From Leucobacter sp. UBA1945 (GTDB taxonomy: Bacteria > Actinomycetota > Actinomycetes > Actinomycetales > Microbacteriaceae), in contig DDEV01000048.1 in NCBI GenBank assembly GCA_002336855.1, positions 1-30,555 on the forward strand: a stretch of 30,555 nt of DNA, read 5' to 3'. A model generated the notes under the pieces. That model was not told the origin of the DNA. It saw only the letters and a list, made by a program, of their open reading frames with translations, and did not search any database. This document shows, in pieces, positions 6,953-14,463 of the stretch. Both the position numbers and the translations under genes were made by a program. The stretch's first letter is position 1. Each line of letters opens with the position of its first letter.

Positions 6953-8653
6953 ATGACTCTTGGCCCCCTCATCGTGCAGAGCGACCACACCGTACTGCTC
7001 GAGGTCGCGCACCCCGACGCTGAAGACGCGCGCCACGCGCTCGCGGTCTTCGCCGAACTCGAGCGCGCTCCCGAGCACATTCACACCTACCGGGTGACCC
7101 GCCTCGGTCTGTGGAACGCCCGCGCCGCCGGGCACACCGCCGAAGAGATCGTCGCAACCCTCGACCGCTACGCGAAGTTTCCGGTGCCGTCGCAGGTGTC
7201 GAGCGAGATCGGTGAGACCATGCGCCGCTACGGGCGCCTCACGATCGAGCGGGTCGGCGGCGGTGACCACAACGGCACCACCGGTGACGCAGGTCAGGCC
7301 GAACACCAACCCGAGCGCCTCGACGAGTGGCAGCTTGTGCTCAAGAGCGACGACGCCGCGATTCTGCGCGAGGTTTCGAGCGCGAAGAAGATCGCCCCGC
7401 TGCTCGGCAACAAGATCGACGAGTTCACGTTTCCGGTCGAGCCCTGGGCGCGTGGCGAACTGAAGCAGCAGCTCGTCGCTCGCGGCTGGCCCGCCGAAGA
7501 CCTCGCTGGCTACACCCCTGGCGAGCCCTACGACATCGAGCTCGCGCAGGGCGACTGGCACATGCGCGACTATCAGCAGAAGGCCGTCGACGCGTTCGCC
7601 GCCGGCGGCTCTGGCGTGGTCGTGCTGCCGTGTGGCGCAGGCAAGACCATCGTGGGTGCCGGGGCGATGGCTGCGGTCGGGGCGAAGACCCTGATCCTCG
7701 TCACCAATGCTGTCTCGGCCCGCCAGTGGCGCGACGAACTGCTGAAACGCACCACCCTCGAACCCGACGACATCGGCGAGTACTCGGGCCAGGTGAAAGA
7801 GGTGAAGCCGGTCACGATCGCGACCTACCAGATCTTGACGAGCAAGCGCCGGGGCGAGTACTCGCACCTTTCCCTGCTCAACGTCGAGGACTGGGGCCTC
7901 ATCGTCTATGACGAGGTGCACCTGCTGCCAGCCCCCGTGTTCAAGCTGACCGCCGAGCTGCAGGCGCGCCGCCGCATCGGCTTGACCGCGACGCTCGTGC
8001 GCGAAGACGGCCGCGAGGGCGACGTGTTCAGCCTGATCGGCCCGAAGCGCTACGACGCCCCGTGGAAGGACATCGAGGCGCAGGGCTTCATCGCGCCGGC
8101 CGCGTGCTTCGAGATTCGCGTCGATCTGCCAGAGAGCGAGCGCTTCGAGTATTCGGTGGCAGAGGATCAAGACCGCTACCGGCTCGCCGCCTCGGCGTCG
8201 ACGAAACAACAGGTGGCTCGGCGCATCATCGAGAAGCACCCCGGCGAGAGCGTCCTCGTGATCGGCCAGTACATCGACCAGCTCGAAGACTTCGCCGAAG
8301 CGCTGCAGGCCGATCTGATTACCGGCCAGACTCCCGTAGACGAGCGCGAACGGCTGTTCGGGGCGTTTCGCAGCGGCGAGATCAAGCTACTCGTCGTGTC
8401 GAAAGTGGCGAACTTCTCAGTCGACCTGCCAGACGCATCGGTCGCGATCCAGATCTCGGGTTCGTTCGGCTCACGACAAGAAGAGGCCCAGCGCCTCGGC
8501 CGCCTGCTTCGGCCGAAGGGAGACGGGCTCACTGCCTCGTTCTACACGCTCGTCACTCGCGACACGGTAGATCAAGATTTCGCCCAGAACCGCCAGCGCT
8601 TCTTGGCCGAGCAGGGATACGCTTACACGATCTTGGACGCGGCCGAGCTTTAG
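6953..8653 (+). CDS. XPB-type superfamily 2 DNA helicase
   Basis: ATP-dependent DNA helicase of the bacterial XPB/Rad25 family, 566 aa. The N-terminal 125 residues match the XPB/Ssl2-like N-terminal domain (Helicase_C_3), followed by a short Gly/His-rich linker (about 102-118). Helicase motifs in order are: I CGAGKT (227-232), Ia LILVTNAVSARQW, II DEVH (320-323), III TAT (345-347) and the XPB-specific RED motif (R350-E351-D352). IV follows (VLVIGQYIDQLEDF), then V (SKVANFSVDLP) and VI QRLGRLLR (513-520). All catalytic elements are intact. The family unwinds DNA 3' to 5' and is linked to nucleotide excision repair in archaea and eukaryotes; the bacterial role is less settled. The start is the ATG just after a -10 box. 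Neighbouring genes suggest a functional pair with the helicase-associated protein. Confidence 0.94.
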   Translation: MTLGPLIVQSDHTVLLEVAHPDAEDARHALAVFAELERAPEHIHTYRVTRLGLWNARAAGHTAEEIVATLDRYAKFPVPSQVSSEIGETMRRYGRLTIERVGGGDHNGTTGDAGQAEHQPERLDEWQLVLKSDDAAILREVSSAKKIAPLLGNKIDEFTFPVEPWARGELKQQLVARGWPAEDLAGYTPGEPYDIELAQGDWHMRDYQQKAVDAFAAGGSGVVVLPCGAGKTIVGAGAMAAVGAKTLILVTNAVSARQWRDELLKRTTLEPDDIGEYSGQVKEVKPVTIATYQILTSKRRGEYSHLSLLNVEDWGLIVYDEVHLLPAPVFKLTAELQARRRIGLTATLVREDGREGDVFSLIGPKRYDAPWKDIEAQGFIAPAACFEIRVDLPESERFEYSVAEDQDRYRLAASASTKQQVARRIIEKHPGESVLVIGQYIDQLEDFAEALQADLITGQTPVDERERLFGAFRSGEIKLLVVSKVANFSVDLPDASVAIQISGSFGSRQEEAQRLGRLLRPKGDGLTASFYTLVTRDTVDQDFAQNRQRFLAEQGYAYTILDAAEL

Positions 8654-8674
8654 GCGCGCACCACCCCGCCGTGA

Positions 8675-8689
8675 CCGGCCTGCTGCCGG
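8675..8689. terminator. Small hairpin between convergent XPB and livF2
   Basis: CCGGC-CTGCT-GCCGG forms a 5-bp GC stem in the 61 bases between two convergent genes. There is no T tract on either strand, so it would be a weak terminator at best. Position is the main argument. Confidence 0.35.
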
Positions 8690-8714
8690 CCACACGACGT
8701 GCGAGCTGACGGGT

Positions 8715-9434
8715 TCACACCACCCCGAGATACCGATTCTGCAGCTCGACGTCACCGGCAAGTTGCGAGGCAGGCAGGTCAGCGGCGATCGAGCCGTTCA
8801 CCATCACGAGGATCCGCTCGCACAGTCTGGTCGCAAAGTGCAGGTTCTGCTCGATCAGCAGCACCGCCTGACCCTCGTCGACAAGCTGACGAAACACGGT
8901 TGCTAAGTGATCAACGACGGCGGGTGCAAGCCCCTCGCTGGGCTCGTCCATCACGATGAGCCTTGGGTTCGTGAGCATCGCCCTCGCGATAGCGAGCATC
9001 TGTTGCTCCCCACCCGAGAGTTCGGCGCCACCATTCTTACGCCGCTCGGCGAGCCGCGGAAACAGATCGTAGACCCCCGGCACATCCCAGCGGGCGCCCT
9101 TCGCGCTACCAACCATCGTGAGGTGCTCGTGCACAGTGAGCGACGGAAAGATGCGTCTTCCCTGCGGCACATAGGCGATACCGGCACGGTTGACCATGTT
9201 GGGTTTCTTTCCGACGAGGTCGCGCCCCTCGAAGACGATCCTGCCGCTTCGCACCGGCAAGAACCCGGCGATTGCGTTGGTGAGGGTTGATTTGCCCATC
9301 CCGTTTCGCCCGACCATCCCAAGAGGTTCGTTGCCCATTGAGAAAGATACATCTTGCAGCACGTGCACATGACCGTAGCCAACGTTGAGATCCTTGACCT
9401 CGAATACTGCCTCGCTCGCTTCGTTATGCGGCAT
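8715..9434 (-). CDS. livF: Liv-type ABC transporter ATPase LivF, system 2
   Basis: ATPase of the second HAAT importer, 239 aa from MPHNEASEAVFEVKDL. Walker A is GRNGMGKST (Met for the usual Ala), then the LivF segment IAYVPQGRRIFPSLTV, signature LSGGEQQMLAIARAM, Walker B RLIVMDEPSEGL and H-loop LLIEQNLHFA. The ATG at 9434 is chosen over one 30 bases further upstream because GGAGGGAAGG lies just before it. The start overlaps the livG2 stop by 11 bases. It is last in the operon livH2-M2-K2-G2-F2 and converges on the XPB gene. The substrate is unknown but the regulon context ties it to the catabolic cluster at 14464-19215. Confidence 0.92.
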   Translation of the reverse strand: MPHNEASEAVFEVKDLNVGYGHVHVLQDVSFSMGNEPLGMVGRNGMGKSTLTNAIAGFLPVRSGRIVFEGRDLVGKKPNMVNRAGIAYVPQGRRIFPSLTVHEHLTMVGSAKGARWDVPGVYDLFPRLAERRKNGGAELSGGEQQMLAIARAMLTNPRLIVMDEPSEGLAPAVVDHLATVFRQLVDEGQAVLLIEQNLHFATRLCERILVMVNGSIAADLPASQLAGDVELQNRYLGVV

Positions 9435-10188
9435 CTTTCGCCTTCCCTCCGAGATAGATCTCACGAACCAGTTCTGAGGCCCGAATCTCTTCGGGAGTAC
9501 CTTCGAGCAGCTTTTCGCCGTCGTGCATCACAATCACCCGACTGGCAGCCGCGAGAGCGATATCCATGTCGTGCTCGATCAGCAGCAGGCTCACTGTCTC
9601 GGGCAGGTTCTGCAGCAGCGCGACGAGGTGCGATCGTTCGCTCGGTGAAAACCCCGCGGCGGGCTCGTCAAGCATCAAAACCTTTGGGTTCAGCGCGAGC
9701 GCCATTCCAATCTCGAGCTGGCGCTGCTCACCATGGGAGAGGTCGGCCACGAGCTGCGAGCCGCGACCATCGAGGCCCACCTGATCGAGCAGTTGTGCGG
9801 CGGCTCGCCAACGCTCGGTGCGGGACCTGCTGGGCAGCAGATATGCGCCTCTCATACGCACGCCGCCGAGCGCAATAAACAGATTCTCGGCAGCCGTCAG
9901 CTGTTCGAAGAGCTGGGAGGTCTGAAAGGTACGAGCGAGACCACGCTGCGCTCGACGGGCCGCGCGCATCTTCGTAATGTCCTCACCAAACAGCGTGATC
10001 TTGCCTGAGGTCACGGGGACCGCCCCCGCGATGCAGTTGAACAGGGTCGACTTGCCTGCTCCGTTCGTGCCGATAACACTCACCCGCTCCCCAACGCCGA
10101 GGGTCACGCTCACATGACGCATTGCTTTCAACCCGCCGAAATGTTTCGACACGTTGTCGACGACGAGTGCTGCTTCTTGCACGGTCAT
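9424..10188 (-). CDS. livG: Liv-type ABC transporter ATPase LivG, system 2
   Basis: ATPase partner of LivF2, 254 aa, usual length. Walker A is GTNGAGKST (Thr in place of the common Pro), then GLARTFQTSQLFEQLT, signature LSHGEQRQLEIGMAL, Walker B VLMLDEPAAGF, H-loop LLIEHDMDIAL and the LivG C-terminal tail EGTPEEIRASELVREIYLG. The start ATG at 10186-10188 has AGGAG 8 bases upstream. It is clearly diverged from LivG1 in the same window, so the two transporters are not a recent duplication. Confidence 0.93.
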   Translation of the reverse strand: MTVQEAALVVDNVSKHFGGLKAMRHVSVTLGVGERVSVIGTNGAGKSTLFNCIAGAVPVTSGKITLFGEDITKMRAARRAQRGLARTFQTSQLFEQLTAAENLFIALGGVRMRGAYLLPSRSRTERWRAAAQLLDQVGLDGRGSQLVADLSHGEQRQLEIGMALALNPKVLMLDEPAAGFSPSERSHLVALLQNLPETVSLLLIEHDMDIALAAASRVIVMHDGEKLLEGTPEEIRASELVREIYLGGKAKDAA

Positions 10189-10280
10189 TGTGGGCTCCTA
10201 CTCTGCAAAGTTCAGGCGGTGGGTGCGAAAGGGGTTGTGAGCTCGCGGGCGGCACGAACCCACACCCCCGTATGCACTGT

Positions 10281-11543
10281 CTACAGTTCGCCGCAGGTGC
10301 TGAACCGGTCGTAAACGGTGGTTCCCTGACGCACATCGCTAGCTGCGCTGAGGGTATTGAGCACGAGCGCTCCATCAGATTCGACCACCTCGTTCATGAA
10401 GTTGTCGACGATTGCCTGGCGGTTCTCATCGAGCTTCAGCGGGCCGGTTGGACTCTCCCATTCGAGGGTCGAGAGCGCCTCACGCAACGCGGCCTGGTCG
10501 TCACTCAGATCCCCCTTGGCCGTTTCGATGCCGAGCAGCAGTGATTCGAACGCGTTGTATCCGAGGATCGCAAAGATCGATGGAGACGGGAACGCGTTCG
10601 GCTGGGTGGCATATGCGGCAGCAAATTCATCCCAAGCCGGGTTGTCGTAGCCTGCACCCGGCACCGGACCGCCCGAGATCATACCGACAGCTGCCGACGC
10701 GATATTGGCATCACCCGACAGCGCCGTGGTGTCGATTGCAATAGTGCCACCGACAAGAGGTTTGTCAACGCCTCCCGATACCGCTTGCGAGAGGAAGCTC
10801 GCTGCGTCTGCGCCGCCGAGTCCCACGTAAATGGCATCGGCGTCGGCCGGAATCTGCGAGATGATCGTCGCGTAGTCGGTGTTGCCAACAGGTACCCACG
10901 AAGCACCTACGATCTCCCCGCCTGCAGCACAAAACTCACTGAAGAAGCCGCCGGCGTTGTCATACGGGAACGAGTAGTCCTCGGCAAGCAGATACATCTT
11001 CTTGTACCCCTTATCGTTGTAGGCGTAGTCGCCGACCCCCGCCATCCATTGCACCGAGTCACCCATGAAGCGATAGAAGTTCTCCACCCCCTCGAGAGTC
11101 ATCCCGACCGGGCTCGCTGCACCGTTGACAAAGGTCACCTCTGGCACGCCCTTGGCATACTGCACGACGGTCTCGCCTTCGTCACCCGAGCTTGGCCCGT
11201 AGACGATGTCGACTCCGTCGTTCTCTACGAGCTTCTTCACTTGAGTCTGCGCAGAAGCAGTCGTGCCGTCGGTGCCCGCATACACGAACTCGATCTTCTT
11301 GCCTGCTACTTCACCGCCTTCGGCTGTTCCGCCACGCTTTTCCATTGCGACACCGATCGCGGCCTTGGCCTCGTCCATGCCGAATGCAAGGTTGCCGGTG
11401 TCAGTTGCGAGCACGCCGATCTTGATCGTGTCACCGCTGCCACCACCGCCTTCTGCTGCACCGCCACCGGAGCAGCTGGCAAGCATGAGCACTGCAGCTC
11501 CTGCGGCAATGCCGGAGAGGAGCCCTTTCTTCTTCAGCTTCAT
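10281..11543 (-). CDS. Liv-type substrate-binding lipoprotein, system 2
   Basis: Solute receptor of transporter 2, 420 aa, Peripla_BP_6 family. The lipoprotein signal has a Lys-rich n-region, hydrophobic core and lipobox LASC at 21-24, followed by a flexible Gly-rich linker (SGGGAAEGGGGSGD). The mature part begins IKIGVLATDTGNLAFGMDEA and continues with GKKIEFVYAGTDGTTASAQTQVKKLVEND, GPSSGDEGE and YKKMYLLAEDYSFPYDNAGG. It is of the type seen with amide, urea or aromatic-acid Liv systems as much as amino-acid ones, so BCAA specificity should not be assumed. The stop overlaps nothing; 92 bases separate it from livG2. Its ATG overlaps the livM2 stop by 4 bases, which places the receptor gene third in the operon. 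Confidence 0.9.
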   Translation of the reverse strand: MKLKKKGLLSGIAAGAAVLMLASCSGGGAAEGGGGSGDTIKIGVLATDTGNLAFGMDEAKAAIGVAMEKRGGTAEGGEVAGKKIEFVYAGTDGTTASAQTQVKKLVENDGVDIVYGPSSGDEGETVVQYAKGVPEVTFVNGAASPVGMTLEGVENFYRFMGDSVQWMAGVGDYAYNDKGYKKMYLLAEDYSFPYDNAGGFFSEFCAAGGEIVGASWVPVGNTDYATIISQIPADADAIYVGLGGADAASFLSQAVSGGVDKPLVGGTIAIDTTALSGDANIASAAVGMISGGPVPGAGYDNPAWDEFAAAYATQPNAFPSPSIFAILGYNAFESLLLGIETAKGDLSDDQAALREALSTLEWESPTGPLKLDENRQAIVDNFMNEVVESDGALVLNTLSAASDVRQGTTVYDRFSTCGEL

Positions 11544-12622
11544 TGCTGATTCCCTTCTGTGTGTGCCTCAGGTTTCTCAACCGGAGGGCGCGAAAGTGAC
11601 TCTTGCTCCGGCAGCGCTCTGCGCCGTCGTTGCATCAGTCGACGTACCTGCTGAGACACGCCAGCCAATCCGGTTGGCGCAAATAGCAGGACGAGGATGA
11701 ACACCAATCCGGTAAGCGTCATGTACCGGTCGGTGAAGTTCTGAGAAAAGTTCGAGAGCAGCGTGAGCACGACCGCGCCCGCGAAGACCCCTCCGAGCGA
11801 GCCGATCCCACCGATGACCGCGACAACCAGCACGTCGAGCGTGGAGTTCAGGCTCACCACGTTCGGGTCGACCTGGTTGCGGTCAAGCACGAGCAACACC
11901 CCACCCACCGAGGCGACGAACCCGGCAAATGCCATGGCAGCGATTCGGTACGCGAAGACGTTGTACCCGAGCGCCCTCATGCGATCGGGCGCGTCCCGAA
12001 TGCCTTGCAGGGTGAGCCCAAAGGTTGAAGAGGCCATGTACCTGCAGAGCAGGTAGCACACGATGGCGAGGATCAATGCGAAGTAGTAAAAATTCTGAAT
12101 GTTTGTGAGGTCGACAAACCCAAACTCCGGGCGGTCGATCGGGGCCAGACCGCGTCGAGCATTAGTGACCTCGATCGACTGCGAGGCCCAAGAATAGAAG
12201 ACCTGGCCGATGGCGAGTGTAATCATCAAGAAGTAGATCGCCTTGGTGCGCGCAGCGATGAGTCCGACCATCACCGCGACAAGCGTGCCTACGATGATGC
12301 CCACTAACGCCCCAACGAGAAAGGGAAGTTCCAACTTGACGACTACGAACCCCACGCCGTAGGCCGAGACGCCCGCAATTGCCACCTGCGAGAGAGAGAG
12401 CAAGCCAACGTATCGGTTCAAGAAGACGAGGCTCATCGCGATGATTCCAAGCCAAAGCGAGCGAATGCCGATGTTGGGCAGCCAGAACCTGGGGCGATCC
12501 ACGATGAACGGAAAGCTGAGAGCGACGATCAGCACGATCGTGCCGAACACAATGGGCCCCCACTTCGCAAAGCCGGTACGTGGCTGACGAAACATTGATC
12601 CGGTGAACTGAGGTTCGGTCAT
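11540..12622 (-). CDS. livM: Liv-type ABC transporter permease LivM, system 2
   Basis: Membrane permease, 360 aa. Seen are a cytoplasmic N-terminus ending RTGFAKWGPIVFG, the family segment LNRYVGLLSLSQVAIAGVSAYG, the helix ARTKAIYFLMITLAIGQVFYSWA, and the ATPase-coupling loop LQGIRDAPDRMRALGYNVFAYRI. VVAVIGGIGSLGGVFAGAVVL follows. The tail VRRLMQRRRRALPEQESLSRPP is basic and cytoplasmic. The ATG overlaps the livH2 stop by 4 bases. Compared with LivM1, the membrane core is conserved in pattern but sequence identity looks low. Confidence 0.92.
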   Translation of the reverse strand: MTEPQFTGSMFRQPRTGFAKWGPIVFGTIVLIVALSFPFIVDRPRFWLPNIGIRSLWLGIIAMSLVFLNRYVGLLSLSQVAIAGVSAYGVGFVVVKLELPFLVGALVGIIVGTLVAVMVGLIAARTKAIYFLMITLAIGQVFYSWASQSIEVTNARRGLAPIDRPEFGFVDLTNIQNFYYFALILAIVCYLLCRYMASSTFGLTLQGIRDAPDRMRALGYNVFAYRIAAMAFAGFVASVGGVLLVLDRNQVDPNVVSLNSTLDVLVVAVIGGIGSLGGVFAGAVVLTLLSNFSQNFTDRYMTLTGLVFILVLLFAPTGLAGVSQQVRRLMQRRRRALPEQESLSRPPVEKPEAHTEGNQQ

Positions 12623-13482
12623 GATTTGCGCCCCATGATTCCTTGCGGCCTGATCGCGAGCACGACGACCATCAGCGCGAACGTGCAGACGAGTGAGTAG
12701 GTGGGCGCGTACACGAGGGTGAACTGAGAAACTAGTCCTACAAGCGCGGATCCAATTGCGGCTCCCGGGATCGACCCCATCCCGCCGACAATGACCACTA
12801 CGAGAGAGAACAGTAAATAGGTGCCATCTTGGCCCGGCATCAGAGGGAAGAGCGTGCCGCCAACTACTCCGGCAAGGCCTGCGAGCGCCGATCCGAGTGC
12901 AAAGATCACGGCAAACACCAATGGCACGTTGACGCCGGTTGCGGCTGTCATCTGCGCGTCGTCCACGCCGGCTCGCACGACCGCGCCGAAGCGGGTGCGC
13001 GAGATGCCGAGCGCCAACATCACTCCGATCGCAATCGCCACGCCGAGCACCAGCAGACGCAGCAGCGGGTAGGGGCCGACAAACGGAAGCTGCACGGTGG
13101 CCACCTGGAGATCGGCATCGACGGGCACCTGAGTCGCTGTTCCACCGAAAGCGGCAAGCATCAGGTCAGTGCCGATGAGCGAAACACCGAGTGTCACCAG
13201 CGCGACCCGCATGTCGTCGTCTTGGAAGCGACGGATCAGTAACTGGTGAATCAGCAGCCCGAGCACTCCGACTCCGACGGCAGCCGCGGCCGCACCCAGA
13301 AACCAGTTGCCGCTCTCACGAGCAACGACGTATCCGATGTACCCGCCAAGCAGGAAGCTCGTCCCGTGCGCCATAGTGATCACGCGCATTAATCCGAAGA
13401 TCAATGTGAGCCCGCTGGCCACAAGAAAGTACACCGCAGCGAGTGTTAGCCCATTCAGGGCGATCACAAGCACCTGCGCCAT
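12619..13482 (-). CDS. livH: Liv-type ABC transporter permease LivH, system 2
   Basis: Membrane permease, 287 aa from MAQVLVIALNGLTLAAVYFL. Family features: SGLTLIFGLMRVITMAHGTSFLLGGYIGY, the coupling loop SRTRFGAVVRAGVDDAQMTAATGVNV, then VVIVGGMGSIPGAAIGSALVGL and IRPQGIMGRKS at the end. The start at 13482 is preferred to an ATG 24 bases upstream because GGAG lies 5-8 bases before it and the longer form adds a charged MHTRWWSN that breaks the usual N-terminus. It is the first gene of transporter 2. Its leader carries the TTGTATACAA operator shared with the catabolic cluster, so GntR-type control is likely. Confidence 0.9.
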   Translation of the reverse strand: MAQVLVIALNGLTLAAVYFLVASGLTLIFGLMRVITMAHGTSFLLGGYIGYVVARESGNWFLGAAAAAVGVGVLGLLIHQLLIRRFQDDDMRVALVTLGVSLIGTDLMLAAFGGTATQVPVDADLQVATVQLPFVGPYPLLRLLVLGVAIAIGVMLALGISRTRFGAVVRAGVDDAQMTAATGVNVPLVFAVIFALGSALAGLAGVVGGTLFPLMPGQDGTYLLFSLVVVIVGGMGSIPGAAIGSALVGLVSQFTLVYAPTYSLVCTFALMVVVLAIRPQGIMGRKS

Positions 13483-13523
13483 ATTGCTCCACCACCTCGT
13501 GTGCATTCTTGACTACAAATTGG

Positions 13524-13553
13524 ACACTATCATGTATCCGAACTTGTATACAA
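13524..13553 (-). promoter_or_regulatory. Promoter and GntR-type operator of transporter 2
   Basis: On the minus strand TTGTAT (13553-13548) and TAGTGT (13529-13524), 18 bases apart, form a weak -35/-10 pair ending about 40 bases before the livH2 start. The -35 lies inside the palindrome TTGTATACAA (13544-13553). The stretch 13533-13553 is identical to 19266-19286, and a degenerate copy (ATTGTATGAAT on the minus strand) sits just upstream around 13558-13567. A protein bound to the palindrome would block the -35. The operator is well supported by the repeat; the exact promoter is tentative. Confidence 0.66.
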
Positions 13554-13712
13554 CTATTCATACAATAGGTTCAGCGCCAAATACTTGCAACGCTAATAGA
13601 TAACGATTCGGGCTCACTGATCGCGACCCCAAGCCCAGAAATCAGCTCAGGCATGCCCGCTGGGCAGCATGCATCCGCGACCTACACGCCCCTCAGCCGA
13701 GGGCGCAGGTGC
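13554..13712. other. Non-coding stretch between the GntR gene and the transporter 2 operator
   Basis: No open frame with a ribosome site is seen here. It is AT-rich near the operator and GC-rich near the GntR gene, with hairpins at 13651-13672 and CCCTC-AGCC-GAGGG just after the GntR stop (about 13691-13704), consistent with a transcript end for the regulator. Confidence 0.5.
13651..13672 (-). terminator. Hairpin downstream of the GntR regulator
   Basis: GCATGCCC (13651-13658), loop GCT, GGGC, bulge AGC, ATGC (to 13672) gives an 8-bp stem with one bulge. It lies 41-62 bases after the regulator stop and before the livH2 operator. There is no U tract, so termination is only suggested. Confidence 0.4.
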
Positions 13713-14384
13713 TCAACCGAAGAGCACGCTCGTCACACGTAGCAGTTCAACCACTCGCTCGCGCATATGCAAGACATGCACCTCGACAGCTCTCCCGATC
13801 GCCTCGTCGTCTCGGTCGATCATCGCCTGCGCCATGTCGAGATGCTCGTGCGAGCAGGCAAGCAGGCGCCCCTCCATCGACGGAGCTTGCAGCCAGAATC
13901 GCTGCACCCGCCGCCTCGTCTCTTTCACGGTCGCAGACACCAACGCGTTATCGGCGATGCTGTTCAAAAGCCGATGGAACAAGATATCCGACTGAGCCCA
14001 GGCATCCCGGTCGCCCGCCTCGGCAGCCTCGGTCATGGTCTGCACAAGACCAAGCAGTTCGGTCTTCTGCGCATCGGTCATGCGTTCAGAGGCGCGCCTC
14101 GCAAGGTAGGTATCGAGCAGCACCAGCAGATCGCAGGCCTCCTCGGCTTCTTGAATGGTGGGCTGGGCCACGGTGAAGCGCGCATTGCTGCCGCGCCGCA
14201 CGAGGCCTTCCTGCTCAAGGCGTTGCAGTGCCTCACGCACCGGGGTGCGCGAGATGCCGAGATCCGAGGCGATGCGGTTCTCAGAGAGCCGGGCACCCGT
14301 GCGAATTCGCGACGAGGTGATCTCGTCAACCAGGTAGTCGTACGCGCCCTGCACGAGCAGCAGACTGTCGGCCGTGGCATTCAT
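13713..14384 (-). CDS. GntR family (FCD subfamily) transcriptional regulator
   Basis: DNA-binding repressor or activator, 223 aa. The N-terminal winged helix (residues 8-75) contains the GntR signature: ARLSENRIASDLGISRTPVREALQRLEQEGLV, with the recognition region ISRTPVREAL. The C-terminal all-helical FCD domain has candidate metal ligands spaced as in the family (D133, H137 in SDILFHRLL, H179 and/or H181 in SHEHLDM, H203). Such domains bind organic acids, sugar acids or amino acids through a metal. The start is supported by GGAGGTG 8-14 bases upstream. It lies between the catabolic cluster and transporter 2, whose promoters share a GntR-like palindrome, so it is the obvious candidate regulator of both. 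Confidence 0.93.
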   Translation of the reverse strand: MNATADSLLLVQGAYDYLVDEITSSRIRTGARLSENRIASDLGISRTPVREALQRLEQEGLVRRGSNARFTVAQPTIQEAEEACDLLVLLDTYLARRASERMTDAQKTELLGLVQTMTEAAEAGDRDAWAQSDILFHRLLNSIADNALVSATVKETRRRVQRFWLQAPSMEGRLLACSHEHLDMAQAMIDRDDEAIGRAVEVHVLHMRERVVELLRVTSVLFG

Positions 14385-14414
14385 GCGCTACACCTCCGAA
14401 TTGATTGACACCGC

Positions 14415-14420
14415 ATTGTA
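14415..14420 (-). promoter_or_regulatory. Possible -10 box (TACAAT) of the GntR gene
   Basis: On the minus strand TACAAT, preceded by GGGA, lies 31 bases before the GntR ATG. The surrounding GGATACAA resembles the end of the shared operator element (CGGATACA), so autoregulation is possible. No good -35 is seen because the upstream DNA is occupied by a GC-rich hairpin. Confidence 0.38.
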
Positions 14421-14427
14421 TCCCGCA

Positions 14428-14456
14428 GGGTGCGCCGCCGACGAAACGGCGCACCC
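14428..14456 (-). terminator. Perfect 10-bp GC hairpin after the creatininase-family gene
   Basis: GGGTGCGCCG (14428-14437) and CGGCGCACCC (14447-14456) are exact reverse complements around a 9-base loop. It begins 8 bases past the creatininase stop. There is no U tract. It probably ends or attenuates the catabolic transcript before the regulator gene. Confidence 0.6.
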
Positions 14457-14463
14457 CAATGGG

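Noticed and set aside
5550..8239. Long open frames antisense to the helicase-associated and XPB genes
   Set aside because: They are mirror frames typical of high-GC DNA, rich in Arg/Ala/Gly without domains, while the plus-strand genes carry intact helicase motifs.
1..13482. The two Liv systems as a recent tandem duplication
   Set aside because: Gene order, signature motifs and lengths of the counterpart subunits differ clearly, so they are distinct transporters.
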